Source of the DNA: an uncultured Acetatifactor sp.
Lineage (GTDB): Bacteria; Bacillota; Clostridia; Lachnospirales; Lachnospiraceae
Length of the DNA stretch: 10,662 nt
Direction of reading: 5' to 3'
NCBI GenBank assembly: GCA_910589655.1
Contig: CAJUTJ010000080.1
Span: forward strand, 1-10,662
Below, one piece after another: positions 1 through 6,943 of this stretch (positions are counted from its first letter, which is position 1; every line of letters begins with the position of its first letter). Both the position numbers and the translations under genes were made by a program. The notes under the pieces are model-generated. The model was not told the DNA's origin and searched no databases. It was given only the letters and a program-made list of their open reading frames with translations.

Positions 1-99
1 CCTCGATACGTTGTGCGATTTGTGTATGTTCTCACTCATCTACAACTCTCCTTTCCGCTTACATTATATCACCGTTTTCGTTTAGGGAAAAGTTTGTTG

Positions 100-113
100 C
101 GATGCAAGCATCG
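100..113 (-). terminator. weak candidate terminator after the operon-1 kinase
   Basis: A perfect 6-base inverted repeat (CGATGC, AA loop on the plus strand, GCATCG) lies 21 bases beyond the kinase stop codon. Read on the minus strand it is followed by CAACAAACTTTT, which is only a poor T-tract. It could end the four-gene operon, but the short stem and interrupted T-run make it weak. Bases 1-99 show no supportable gene. Confidence 0.3.
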
Positions 114-134
114 GGGAATGTACCCTCCTGGGAT

Positions 135-1391
135 TCAAAAAGCCAACGCCAGCCATACCCTTACTTCAAACCACGCGCTTTCCTCAGATTGGCAAAGCAG
201 TCTTCCGCCCATGCTTTTTACAAGATACTCTGCGATGTACATACCCATTCCGGAACCTTCCTTTTCTTTTGCATTCTGTCCCCTGAAGTATTTCTGTGTA
301 AGGAATATTTCCTCTTCCTTTTTTACGCCTTTCCCAAAGTCCTTTATGCTGATGCACAGAAATTCACCCTCAAAACCGCAACGGACTTCTATCTCCGTAT
401 CGGCATATTTGTAACTGTTGGAGATGATATTGTCCACCACCTGTAAAAACCGTACCTTGTCAGCCATAACAAGACACTCCGGTATCACAAGCTCCTTTAT
501 CCGTTTCCTGAAATCTGCCTGCCGCAGTGCTTCTTCTATGGCAGAACTTTCCGTCACTTCCGGTCTTATCTCAAGCCTTTCCAGCTCATTTAGCATCGTT
601 GTGTGAAGATTGCCAATCATCCCGCTGATCTGGTTCGTCTTCTGGGCAATCGTCTCAAACTCCCGGCGCAGTTCCGCTGAATCTGTCGTCAGGGACTGAT
701 ACTCGGCAATCGACTGAATGGAAGCCACCGGGTTTTTAATATCATGGCTGATAGAAGCGATCACTTCACGCCGCTGCTTATCTGCCTCCTGCTCCCTCTT
801 CCTCGCATAGAGCAGTTCTTCCCGCATAATGTCGAAGCTCTCCGAAAAAGCACCAAAAGCCCCACTATCGATTCTGCCCACCGGAATGTCCAGATTCCCT
901 TTTGCTATCTGGCTGGCAAAATCATTCATCTTTTTTACTGCTCCGAACACATGCTTCTTTAAATATAAAAACGCAAGGACATCTTTCAAAAACAATACAG
1001 CAAGAAACGATATCGCCCAAACTTCAATTTTTCTTTTTAAATCTTCCTCTTCGTTATTGATAAAGATAATCCTGCCCTGAATTTTACCATCCACCAGAAT
1101 ATCTGCACTGTAATCTTTATGGATAAAATCGTACACATAATCCGTATCCAGCCCCTGTCTGGATGCCGCTACCGTCCTGCCATCGGCATCAGTTACAAGA
1201 TAGTCCGTCTCATACCCCTGCATCATACTGACCGCCTGCTCCACATCCGGCCAGTATTCCCTGACAGTAAATATAATGTCATTTGCCTCGGTATTCTTTA
1301 TTTTATTCTGCGGTCTGGCTGCCAAAATATAGCACAATGAGACGCAGGCAGCCAGATACAAACTGACGGTGATCACAATAAAGCGCTTCAC
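135..1391 (-). CDS. sensor histidine kinase of the ABC-transporter operon
   Basis: This is a 418-residue membrane histidine kinase, presumed to phosphorylate the response regulator encoded immediately upstream. It has TM1 at about 4-24, an extracytoplasmic segment of about 100 residues, TM2 at about 124-144 and a HAMP-like linker at about 145-195. The extracytoplasmic segment contains LVTDADGRTVAAS (65-77), which resembles the core of PDC/Cache-type sensor folds. The phospho-acceptor motif is SHDIKNP with His216. The ATPase domain has an N-box around Asn321 and Asn325, a G1 box DFGKG (351-355) and a G2 box GSGMGM (379-384), so all catalytic boxes are present. The start is GTG. Its AAAGGAG ribosome site (1404-1398) lies in the end of the regulator gene, and the regulator's TAA directly abuts the GTG, indicating translational coupling. 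The sizeable sensor domain sets it apart from the short BceS-type kinases often paired with ABC exporters. The ligand is unknown. Confidence 0.93.
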   Translation of the reverse strand: MKRFIVITVSLYLAACVSLCYILAARPQNKIKNTEANDIIFTVREYWPDVEQAVSMMQGYETDYLVTDADGRTVAASRQGLDTDYVYDFIHKDYSADILVDGKIQGRIIFINNEEEDLKRKIEVWAISFLAVLFLKDVLAFLYLKKHVFGAVKKMNDFASQIAKGNLDIPVGRIDSGAFGAFSESFDIMREELLYARKREQEADKQRREVIASISHDIKNPVASIQSIAEYQSLTTDSAELRREFETIAQKTNQISGMIGNLHTTMLNELERLEIRPEVTESSAIEEALRQADFRKRIKELVIPECLVMADKVRFLQVVDNIISNSYKYADTEIEVRCGFEGEFLCISIKDFGKGVKKEEEIFLTQKYFRGQNAKEKEGSGMGMYIAEYLVKSMGGRLLCQSEESAWFEVRVWLALAF

Positions 1392-2075
1392 TTAATTCTC
1401 CTTTGCCAAACGGAACATATAGCCTTTCCCATATTCTGTAATGATATAGACCGGGCTGGATGGGTTATCCTCAACTTTCTCACGAAGCTTCCTTATGTGG
1501 ACATTCAGTGTCCCGTCCCCCACATAAGCCTCCTGCCACACTTCCTTAAATAGTTCCTCTTTCTCAACCAGACGGTTCCTGTTGCGAATCAGATAAAGCA
1601 ACAGCTTCATCTCCATCCTTTTCATCAAAACAGGCTCCCCATTTTTTAATAATGTTTCCTCTTCCATGTTCACCTGACATTTCCCGAAAGAAATGACTCT
1701 GTCATCCCCGGCAGAAAATCTGCGCAGCACAGCCTTAACTTTTGCCAGAAGAATGGGCAGGGAATAGGGCTTGCAGATAAAATCATCGCCGCCCACGTTC
1801 AGCCCCAGCAGGATGCTTTCTTCTTCCGTCTGGCAGCTTACAAAGATGATTGGAACCTGCGTCTCCTCCCGTATCTGCCTGCAAAGGTTGTACCCGCACC
1901 CATCCCCCAGGTTAATGTCCATCAGTATCATACGGGCGGTATTATCCTTTATAAATTCACAGTATTCCTCCACACCCGATACCGCCGCCGTATTTATCCC
2001 CGAAAGATTCAAATATTTACAAGTATTTTCCGCCAGCGACGCCTCATCCTCTATCATCAGACAATCATATACCAA
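1392..2075 (-). CDS. OmpR-family response regulator of the ABC-transporter operon
   Basis: This is a 227-residue two-domain transcription factor. The receiver domain (about 3-118) has acidic-pocket residues Glu9/Asp10/Glu11, the phospho-acceptor Asp53 (LMDINLG), the switch Ser80 and the conserved Lys102 (CKPYS). A winged-helix DNA-binding domain follows (about 127-224), with the recognition-helix segment around GDGTLNVHIRKLREK and the C-terminal hairpin YGKGYMFR. The start chosen is TTG at 2075, because it preserves the first beta strand and is preceded by AAGGAAGGAAG at suitable spacing. The next in-frame ATG would cut into the receiver fold. It is the third gene of the operon, 63 bases after the permease stop, and abuts the kinase. 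It is inferred to bind the GTTAAG repeats upstream of the ATPase gene and so control its own operon. Confidence 0.94.
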   Translation of the reverse strand: MVYDCLMIEDEASLAENTCKYLNLSGINTAAVSGVEEYCEFIKDNTARMILMDINLGDGCGYNLCRQIREETQVPIIFVSCQTEEESILLGLNVGGDDFICKPYSLPILLAKVKAVLRRFSAGDDRVISFGKCQVNMEEETLLKNGEPVLMKRMEMKLLLYLIRNRNRLVEKEELFKEVWQEAYVGDGTLNVHIRKLREKVEDNPSSPVYIITEYGKGYMFRLAKEN

Positions 2076-2100
2076 TTTATCCGCTTCCTTCCTTTTTACC

Positions 2101-2136
2101 GATTGAATAATAAGCTATTGATCCTATTTTTCAATC
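2101..2136 (-). other. intercistronic hairpin between permease and regulator
   Basis: A 7-base perfect inverted repeat (GATTGAA at 2101-2107, TTCAATC at 2130-2136) with further partial AATA/TATT pairing fills most of the only real gap inside operon 1. It has no GC-rich core and no good T-run, so it is not a convincing terminator. It may instead set relative expression or mRNA stability of the transporter and regulator halves. That role is inference. Confidence 0.35.
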
Positions 2137-2138
2137 TA

Positions 2139-4523
2139 TTACTCTGCCTTTATGAGACTGCAAGGGACAATCTTCCTGACTTTCCATGCTGAAATAAACG
2201 CTGTCAGGCACCCTGTCGCTTCCATGCACAGGATGAGCGCAGCAATCCACGCCAAGGGGAAACGGAAAGAAATCCGGTAAACTCCCATTCCATGAAAAAG
2301 CCCTGCCATCACAGCATTAGAGCCAAAATACAGGAAAATACTCCCTAACAGGCTGCCTCCTGCGATATACAGCATAAATGTCACCACTGTCTGGGAAATG
2401 ATCTGTCCATTGGAATATCCCAGCGCCTTCATTATCCCAAAATCCCTTTTTCGTGTCAATAAAATGGAATTTGTTACAAAATACCCCATAATGATAATGA
2501 GCAGGAACATGACAGCCATAATAAAGAACACCACTCCGGACACACTGTTTATGATCGGGGCAAGCTGGGAATAAAATACCTGTTCAAATCCTCCCACATA
2601 GGAAAGCCGGTCCGAAAAACGATCTTTAAGGTTTCGGCAGTATTCTTCTGTGCCAATTCCTTCCTCCAGATAAACATGCACTGTCTGCCACTGCGCTGCG
2701 GAATCAATCAGCTTAAGCCCTTCCATAGTAAGGTAGATATCCATTCCTCCCGTATAAGTGCCCTGCGTAAGACCAACGATCATGAACTCCCCTTCCCCTG
2801 CATCTTCCTGAAAGAGCCGCTCTTTAAAGAGCGTGGATACTTCTATAGTATCACCGATATCCTTTCCGAGCGCCTGCGCCAGATTCCCTGAAATAGCAGC
2901 TTCATTTTCATGTTTCGGATATCGCCCTGCATAGATTGAGGGATTTTCCAATTCCTCATAATCGCTATACACACCTAACGCCGCATATAACCCATTATCA
3001 CACAAAATCCTTGAACTTCCCGGCTCAACAGCCATCATAACCTTACGAACGCCCTCTCCCTCCAGTTCCTTAGCTATCTGCGCTGTGTACTCCGGTCTGG
3101 CTGGCTGGACATTTACAGAATAAATTTCCGCACCCGTTATCTGCAGCAGCCCTCTCTGATCATTGACCAGCCTTGCATACAGGATTACTGCAAACCCGGC
3201 AACACACATAAGGACAGATACGACAATGCCTGTCAGTATGCTCCTTGCCCTCTCAAAACTTATCATCTTAATGATAACGGACAGGTTTACCGGGAAAGGT
3301 GTTTTTTCTATGTCCATCCTGCTTTTTCTGCCAGAAATCACTTTGTCCCTTTCCTGAATGGCTTCCACAGGTCTTAATCTGAATATTCCTTTTGACAAAA
3401 ACACCGTTACCGCCACAGTTACCAGTAAAATAATCAAAAGATTTTTCCCTGCTTCAAACCCCAAAAATACAGTGTTCCACACAAAACCGATATCTGTTGC
3501 TATACTCTTTATTACTATTGGCATAATGCACTGTGAGATTCCCACACCGGTCATGCCGCCAAGCAATCCAAGAAACAGGAACTGTAACGTATAGGACATT
3601 ACAATATAACCACCCCTGTAACCCACTGCTTTCAATGTCCCAAGCTCCTTTAATTCCTTATCCAAAGTATTCCGCATATGAAACCCGATCACCATAAAGC
3701 ATGCTGCAATTCCTATAAAGGAAGCTGCATTTATGACTGCCACATAAATACTTAAATTATTACTCCGGCTGGTTTCGGCATATTCGATATCCGAAGTATT
3801 ATAAAAGATATCCCCGTCAGATTTCTCGGCTACAAATTCCGTAAATCGGTTTGCCAGCCCGCTTACATCCCCTTCCGTCTTTATCATCACTATTTCCGCA
3901 TCGCAGTCTGTTCCTGATTTTTCCCGCAAAGAACAGAAAGCCGCTTCCGGCAGATCGAAAGCAATATTTGACCTGCTTCCAAAGAGCACATCTTCCGTAA
4001 AACCTGCAATGATATAGGAATCCTGCCATTCCCCGGATGAGATGTTAAGCACATCACCAAGCCCAAAACCAAAGAAAGTCTTACACACATAAGGTACATA
4101 GATTCCATTTTCCGGCACCTGTTCCAAACGCTCCACTATTTGAAAGCAAGAGAGATTTACCTGCCTGTCAGCGTTCCGAAACATCCAGCTCCCATTGATC
4201 GGCTCCCCGCCTCCTGCCTGAATGTCCATACTCCGAAGCAACAGGGCATCCGCTATTTCTATAGTAAGGATTTCTTCATCTGCCTTCCGGAAGCCCTCAA
4301 TCTCTTCCCCGTATTCTTCACAAAACCCACGGGGCAGGACGGCCGCAAAATCAGCGCTGTTCGTTTCCGCTGCCTTATCCTGATACAGTCTCCGAAATCC
4401 CTCCGTCATCTGGCTGCCGGTATAGGACAGAAGCATCGTTGCCATAAGCAGAAGGAATAACGCAATTGATGTTTTACCACTCTTTTTTAGGTTTGATCTT
4501 ATCAGCAAAAACATATCTACCAC
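2139..4523 (-). CDS. FtsX/MacB-type ABC transporter permease (794 aa)
   Basis: This is the membrane subunit of an ABC transporter whose ATPase is the gene just upstream. It shows eight likely membrane segments, at about 18-36, 258-282, 305-330, 360-380, 428-450, 660-688, 708-735 and 755-778. They are arranged as two FtsX-like halves, each with a large extracytoplasmic domain of roughly 200-220 residues after its first helix. Each half carries the coupling motif of this superfamily: ELGTLKAVGY (292-301) and DFGIMKALGY (694-703). This is the mechanotransmission architecture of MacB/LolCDE-type systems, and it differs from BceB-type permeases, which have ten helices and one large loop. The likely substrate class is an antimicrobial peptide, lipoprotein or other envelope compound, but nothing in the sequence fixes it. 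The GTG start overlaps the ATPase stop by 7 bases. An ATG three codons later (4514) is an equally reasonable start. Confidence 0.93.
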   Translation of the reverse strand: MVDMFLLIRSNLKKSGKTSIALFLLLMATMLLSYTGSQMTEGFRRLYQDKAAETNSADFAAVLPRGFCEEYGEEIEGFRKADEEILTIEIADALLLRSMDIQAGGGEPINGSWMFRNADRQVNLSCFQIVERLEQVPENGIYVPYVCKTFFGFGLGDVLNISSGEWQDSYIIAGFTEDVLFGSRSNIAFDLPEAAFCSLREKSGTDCDAEIVMIKTEGDVSGLANRFTEFVAEKSDGDIFYNTSDIEYAETSRSNNLSIYVAVINAASFIGIAACFMVIGFHMRNTLDKELKELGTLKAVGYRGGYIVMSYTLQFLFLGLLGGMTGVGISQCIMPIVIKSIATDIGFVWNTVFLGFEAGKNLLIILLVTVAVTVFLSKGIFRLRPVEAIQERDKVISGRKSRMDIEKTPFPVNLSVIIKMISFERARSILTGIVVSVLMCVAGFAVILYARLVNDQRGLLQITGAEIYSVNVQPARPEYTAQIAKELEGEGVRKVMMAVEPGSSRILCDNGLYAALGVYSDYEELENPSIYAGRYPKHENEAAISGNLAQALGKDIGDTIEVSTLFKERLFQEDAGEGEFMIVGLTQGTYTGGMDIYLTMEGLKLIDSAAQWQTVHVYLEEGIGTEEYCRNLKDRFSDRLSYVGGFEQVFYSQLAPIINSVSGVVFFIMAVMFLLIIIMGYFVTNSILLTRKRDFGIMKALGYSNGQIISQTVVTFMLYIAGGSLLGSIFLYFGSNAVMAGLFHGMGVYRISFRFPLAWIAALILCMEATGCLTAFISAWKVRKIVPCSLIKAE

Positions 4524-5314
4524 CCCATTTCTTCCAGAAAATGGAGAAGCTTTTCTTTTCTTTCTTCAAATCCCGGCTCATTTTCACCCTGATAAGCTCC
4601 TAAAGAGCACTCCCCATTTATCCTCCCGTCCCGCAGATACAGGATACGGTTTCCACGCAGTGCTGATTTCAGGTCATGGGTTACCATGATAGTCGTCTGC
4701 CCTTTTCGATTAAACTCTGTCAGAAGATCCAGAACTGCTTTCCCGGAAGCGGAATCAAGCGCCCCCGTAGGCTCATCCGCAAATACGACTTCCGGATTGT
4801 TGATCAGCGCTCTTACGATGCCTGCCCTTCCCATCTGACCTCCCGAAATCTGCGAAGGATATTTTCCCCACTCCTTTTCAGTAAGGCCAACTTCCGCAAA
4901 AAGCTTCCTTCCCCGCTCTGCCACCTGCTTTTTGTTCTTCTCTACAAGCAGCCCACTCACCAGCACATTGTCCATGAGGCTCATGCTGCCAATCAAGCAG
5001 ACCTGCTGGAAAACAAATCCGCAGTTTTTCTTCCTGAACTGTGCCAGCTGCTTTTCTGAATATTTTGAAAAATTTGTATCCTTAAAATAAACCTCCCCCA
5101 TGCTCGCCCTGTCCATTCCTGACAGGATATGGAGCAGTGTGGACTTTCCGGAACCGGAAGCTCCCATAAAAACAGTAAAGTCTTTGTAATATATCTGGAT
5201 ATCCATGTTTTTGATCACATGCTGGGGGACTTCCCCATTCGTATAGCTCTTACACAATTTGTTTGTGCTGATTACAGCATTTGCATTCCTTTCCATATAT
5301 TCCATCCCTTCCAT
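4517..5314 (-). CDS. ABC transporter ATP-binding protein
   Basis: This is a cytoplasmic ATPase expected to power the adjacent permease. It has a Walker A motif GASGSGKST (51-59), Q-loop Gln103, signature ISGGQ (156-160), Walker B VVFADEP with catalytic Glu181, D-loop GALD (184-187) and switch His213. The family is the MacB/LolD/BceA-like group. The segment after the signature reads MGRAGIVRAL, where QQRVAIARAL is usual. The C-terminal tail (about 230-265, ending EKLLHFLEEMGW) is a common extension in Firmicutes members of this group. It is the first gene of the four-gene operon, and its stop overlaps the permease start. Start choice: in-frame ATGs occur at codons 1, 4 and 7. The third (5296) has the best ribosome site (GGAAGGG, 9 bases upstream), so the protein may start at MERNANAV. 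Confidence 0.95.
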   Translation of the reverse strand: MEGMEYMERNANAVISTNKLCKSYTNGEVPQHVIKNMDIQIYYKDFTVFMGASGSGKSTLLHILSGMDRASMGEVYFKDTNFSKYSEKQLAQFRKKNCGFVFQQVCLIGSMSLMDNVLVSGLLVEKNKKQVAERGRKLFAEVGLTEKEWGKYPSQISGGQMGRAGIVRALINNPEVVFADEPTGALDSASGKAVLDLLTEFNRKGQTTIMVTHDLKSALRGNRILYLRDGRINGECSLGAYQGENEPGFEERKEKLLHFLEEMGW

Positions 5315-5352
5315 ATTGCTTTCAGCTGAAATACAAATTTATTATTTGCTAT

Positions 5353-5406
5353 ATCATATCACCCAGAATCTTAACTGTCTTTAACCGGGATCTTAACAAT
5401 CCTTAA
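5353..5406 (-). promoter_or_regulatory. operon-1 promoter with four GTTAAG operator repeats
   Basis: Read on the minus strand, this stretch carries GTTAAG, GTTAAG, GTTAAA and GTTAAG separated by 4, 6 and 4 bases. That makes two direct-repeat pairs set 22 bases apart, about two helical turns. A -10-like TATGAT (5358-5353) starts 11 bases after the last repeat, and no separate -35 consensus is seen. Direct hexamer repeats replacing the -35 element are the usual layout of promoters activated by OmpR/PhoB-family regulators. The regulator of this operon is therefore the obvious candidate protein. Transcription would start near 5346. Confidence 0.6.
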
Positions 5407-5509
5407 CTGCCTGCATTCTTTATGAACATTATACATGATTTACTCTCTTAACAGACATTTTATTATATTTTTTATATTGTGCAGCACCATTTTCTACTGT
5501 ATAATTGCC

Positions 5510-5632
5510 GATTTTATGGAAGCCGTAAAAGCATTGGCAGGAACAGACCCGCAAGCATCATGGACATTTATATGCGATGGCCTGAACACTCATAAGTCGG
5601 AAGCCCTTGTCCGCTTTGTGGCGGAGGCCTGT
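5510..5632 (+). pseudogene. IS630-family transposase fragment
   Basis: Forty-one codons, from DFMEAV to FVAEAC, match the middle of IS630-type DDE transposases, where an aspartate followed by LNTHKSE and LVRFVAE is characteristic (here ICDGLNTHKSEALVRFVAE). Both the upstream part with the first catalytic Asp and the downstream part with the final Glu are missing, so it cannot be active. Upstream the sequence becomes AT-rich and unrelated, and downstream it changes to another gene after the Cys codon. It is a relic of an insertion that was later rearranged. The assignment is from motif recognition only. Confidence 0.7.
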
Positions 5633-5665
5633 GCCCATCAACGTCCGCTCACAGGGGGCGGGGAC

Positions 5666-5830
5666 ATGTCCTTTTTCACCGTCTTCGTCATCATGGCCAT
5701 CAACATGATCCTGGCCTTCGTGCTGCTGTTCGCTTCCGTCAAAATCAACTGCATGAACATCCGCAATGCGGCAAAGATGGAGTTGAACAATGTCAGCGCC
5801 CGCATCTATGCGGATACCTTCCATGCATAG
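5666..5830 (+). pseudogene. 5' fragment of a small membrane protein, probably mobile-element encoded
   Basis: A 54-codon reading frame starts at ATG after a purine-rich GGGGGCGGGGAC that could serve as ribosome site. It has an N-terminal hydrophobic helix (about residues 4-24), then a charged segment with NIRNAAKMELNNVSARIYADTF, and is cut by TAG. The layout (short N-terminal membrane helix followed by an amphipathic stretch) recalls pseudopilin or TadE-like proteins carried by integrative conjugative elements of Firmicutes, but I cannot name the family with certainty. It is more GC-rich than the flanking AT-rich DNA and shares its reading frame with the fragments on both sides. It is probably truncated rather than a complete small protein. 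Confidence 0.45.
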
Positions 5831-6001
5831 ATGGAACACTACAGCACGAATTCAACTTACGCCATAGGCGAGGACAGCGTTGGTGCAAGCACCGTATTAT
5901 CGGAAGCGACTACCGAAAACATCGGCAAGTATGGCCGTATGCGAAGAGAGTACCTTCAAGAATATCAGCCGGAATTTTACAACCTTGTGCCATGCGAATA
6001 A
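5831..6001 (+). pseudogene. tnpV: TnpV-like fragment (transposon-encoded protein)
   Basis: This frame follows directly after the TAG of the previous fragment, and its 56 codons end in TAA. The part IGKYGRMRREYLQEYQPEFYNL matches my memory of the core of TnpV proteins of clostridial transposons (Tn4451 type), where GKYGRMRR followed by a YL...R..LYN pattern is typical. Complete TnpV proteins are roughly 110-125 residues. Here the C-terminal two thirds is absent after YNL, and the N-terminal 30 residues do not look like a normal TnpV start. It is most likely a decayed or recombined copy with no function. Confidence 0.55.
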
Positions 6002-6029
6002 AAGAAGTATAATACACCTTATTGAAATG

Positions 6030-6159
6030 CTTTAGGGAAACGCTGATTAAAGCGTTTCCCGCGCCGGATTTGCGCTGCGGAGCAGCATAAACTGCTGCAA
6101 ATCCGTGCGCATCCGCCGGAGGCTCTAAGGAAACGATGATTTAATCAGCGTTTCCTTAG
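6030..6159. repeat. MITE-like palindromic element with a hairpin at each end
   Basis: A roughly 130-base non-coding block is bounded by a perfect 16-base inverted repeat, GGAAACGCTGATTAAA (6036-6051) and its complement (6140-6155). Each end also folds on itself. The left end has GGGAAACGC/GCGTTTCCC (6035-6043, 6052-6060). The right end has CTAAGGAAACG/CGTTTCCTTAG (6125-6135, 6149-6159) around an almost continuous palindrome. The centre has a third hairpin, GGATTTGC/GCAAATCC (6066-6073, 6097-6104) enclosing AGCAG/CTGCT. TTAG flanks both outer ends (6032-6035, 6156-6159) and might be a target duplication or part of the repeat. Size, symmetry and lack of coding potential fit a miniature inverted-repeat element. 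Confidence 0.7.
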
Positions 6160-6180
6160 TTTGCAGTCGTGTGTGGCAAT

Positions 6181-6212
6181 CATTTTCTTATGAAAATGGG
6201 AAGCCCTATAAT
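6181..6212 (+). promoter_or_regulatory. palindrome followed by a consensus -10 box
   Basis: CATTTTC (6181-6187) and GAAAATG (6192-6198) form a 7-base palindrome with a TTAT spacer. Eight bases later is TATAAT (6207-6212), a perfect -10 consensus. No good -35 is present at 17 bases; the palindrome occupies that position. It may be a repressible secondary promoter for the downstream regulator, or chance in AT-rich DNA. Confidence 0.3.
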
Positions 6213-6213
6213 A

Positions 6214-6246
6214 CTTGACCAAATTTTGACTTTTTCCCCATATGAT
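6214..6246 (+). promoter_or_regulatory. promoter/operator of the second two-component system
   Basis: CTTGACCAAATTTTGACTTT (6214-6233) is a direct repeat TTGACC-N5-TTGACT, and it is followed 7 bases later by TATGAT (6241-6246). The spacing between the second repeat and the -10 is 9 bases, too short for a normal -35. The repeats therefore read as a regulator site rather than a sigma element. A nearly identical box with identical spacing precedes the lipoprotein operon. Transcription would start near 6253, giving a leader of about 16 bases that begins just before the ribosome site. Confidence 0.65.
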
Positions 6247-6268
6247 GAAAAAGACTGGAGGTGTTCGC

Positions 6269-6943
6269 ATGGCATATAGAATTTTGATTGTTGATGATGA
6301 ACTTATCCTGACCGAATTGCTTTCAACTCATTTGCAGGATCACGGATATTTGGTTTCCGTAGCCAACAGCAGCGATGAAGCCCTGGCGAAGCTGAATATA
6401 AAGCCAAACCTTATCCTTCTGGACATCAATATGCCGGGGATGGACGGGCTGGCACTGTGCAAGATCATTCGGAATCATATCGTCTGCCCTATCCTGTTCC
6501 TGACGGCGCGGATCACAGAGCAGGATAAGGTCAACGGCCTGCGGGCGGGAGGGGACGACTATATCACCAAGCCTTTCGGCTTACAGGAATTGATTGCCCG
6601 CATTGAGGCTCATCTGCGCCGGGACCAGCGGAATAACCGCCCGCCGGAGGTTGTGACCTCCCAGGGGCTGATTATCAACCTCTCTGGCAGAAAAATATTT
6701 TGGAATGAACAGGAGCTTTCCTTTTCCAAGAGAGAATTTGACATCATCGAATTTCTGTCCTCCAACCCCAATCAGGTCTTTGACAAAGAGCGCATCTATG
6801 AGGCGGTATGGGGCTATGACGCGGAGGGCGACAGCAACGTGATTAAAGAGCATATCCGCAAAATCCGTGCAAAACTCATGCAGGCCAGCGGAAGCGAGTA
6901 CATCGAAACAGTTTGGGGGATGGGCTACCGATGGAAAAAATAA
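6269..6943 (+). CDS. OmpR-family response regulator of the lipoprotein-linked system
   Basis: This is a 224-residue transcription factor. The receiver domain (about 3-117) has Asp9/Asp10/Glu11, phospho-acceptor Asp52 (LDINMPGMDG), Thr79 and Lys101 (TKPF). The winged-helix output domain (about 128-222) contains FSKREFDIIEFL, the recognition segment SNVIKEHIRKIR and the terminal hairpin GMGYRW. The start at 6269 is preferred because a TGGAGGTG ribosome site (6255-6262) sits 6 bases upstream. The earlier in-frame ATGs at 6242 and 6245 fall inside the -10 hexamer or immediately follow it. The gene overlaps the kinase gene by 13 bases. It is predicted to bind the TTGAC repeats before itself and before the lipoprotein pair, giving positive feedback plus output. 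Its operator differs from the GTTAAG type of operon 1, which argues against simple cross-control between the two systems. Confidence 0.94.
   Translation: MAYRILIVDDELILTELLSTHLQDHGYLVSVANSSDEALAKLNIKPNLILLDINMPGMDGLALCKIIRNHIVCPILFLTARITEQDKVNGLRAGGDDYITKPFGLQELIARIEAHLRRDQRNNRPPEVVTSQGLIINLSGRKIFWNEQELSFSKREFDIIEFLSSNPNQVFDKERIYEAVWGYDAEGDSNVIKEHIRKIRAKLMQASGSEYIETVWGMGYRWKK

Noticed and set aside
13..414. Plus-strand open frames opposite the kinase and permease genes
   Set aside because: They overlap well-supported minus-strand genes with clear domain motifs and have no recognisable protein features or ribosome sites.
135..5314. Assignment of the left operon as bacitracin-type BceRSAB
   Set aside because: Permease topology and size and the kinase ectodomain do not match the Bce architecture, and no substrate-specific feature is visible.
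5435..5830. 131-codon open frame on the plus strand as a complete gene
   Set aside because: Its parts belong to different proteins (transposase core, then the start of another gene), the first 25 codons are AT-rich with no ribosome site, and the TAG cuts the second piece.
5558..5839. 93-codon minus-strand open frame across the relic region
   Set aside because: His- and Asp-rich low-complexity translation typical of a shadow frame; the plus-strand frame contains recognisable transposase motifs.
6215..6246. Ordinary sigma-70 promoter with TTGACC or TTGACT as -35
   Set aside because: The gaps to TATGAT are 20 and 9 bases, neither near 17, and the same off-spacing recurs at 8262-8293, which fits an activator-bound repeat better.
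6242..6268. Upstream ATG start for the second response regulator
   Set aside because: The ATGs at 6242 and 6245 lie within or right after the -10 hexamer and would put nine extra residues before a normal receiver start. The ATG at 6269 has the proper ribosome site.
6913..6930. TTG start for the second kinase
   Set aside because: ATG at 6931 is in frame, gives a normal cytoplasmic N-terminus before TM1, and has at least as good a ribosome site.
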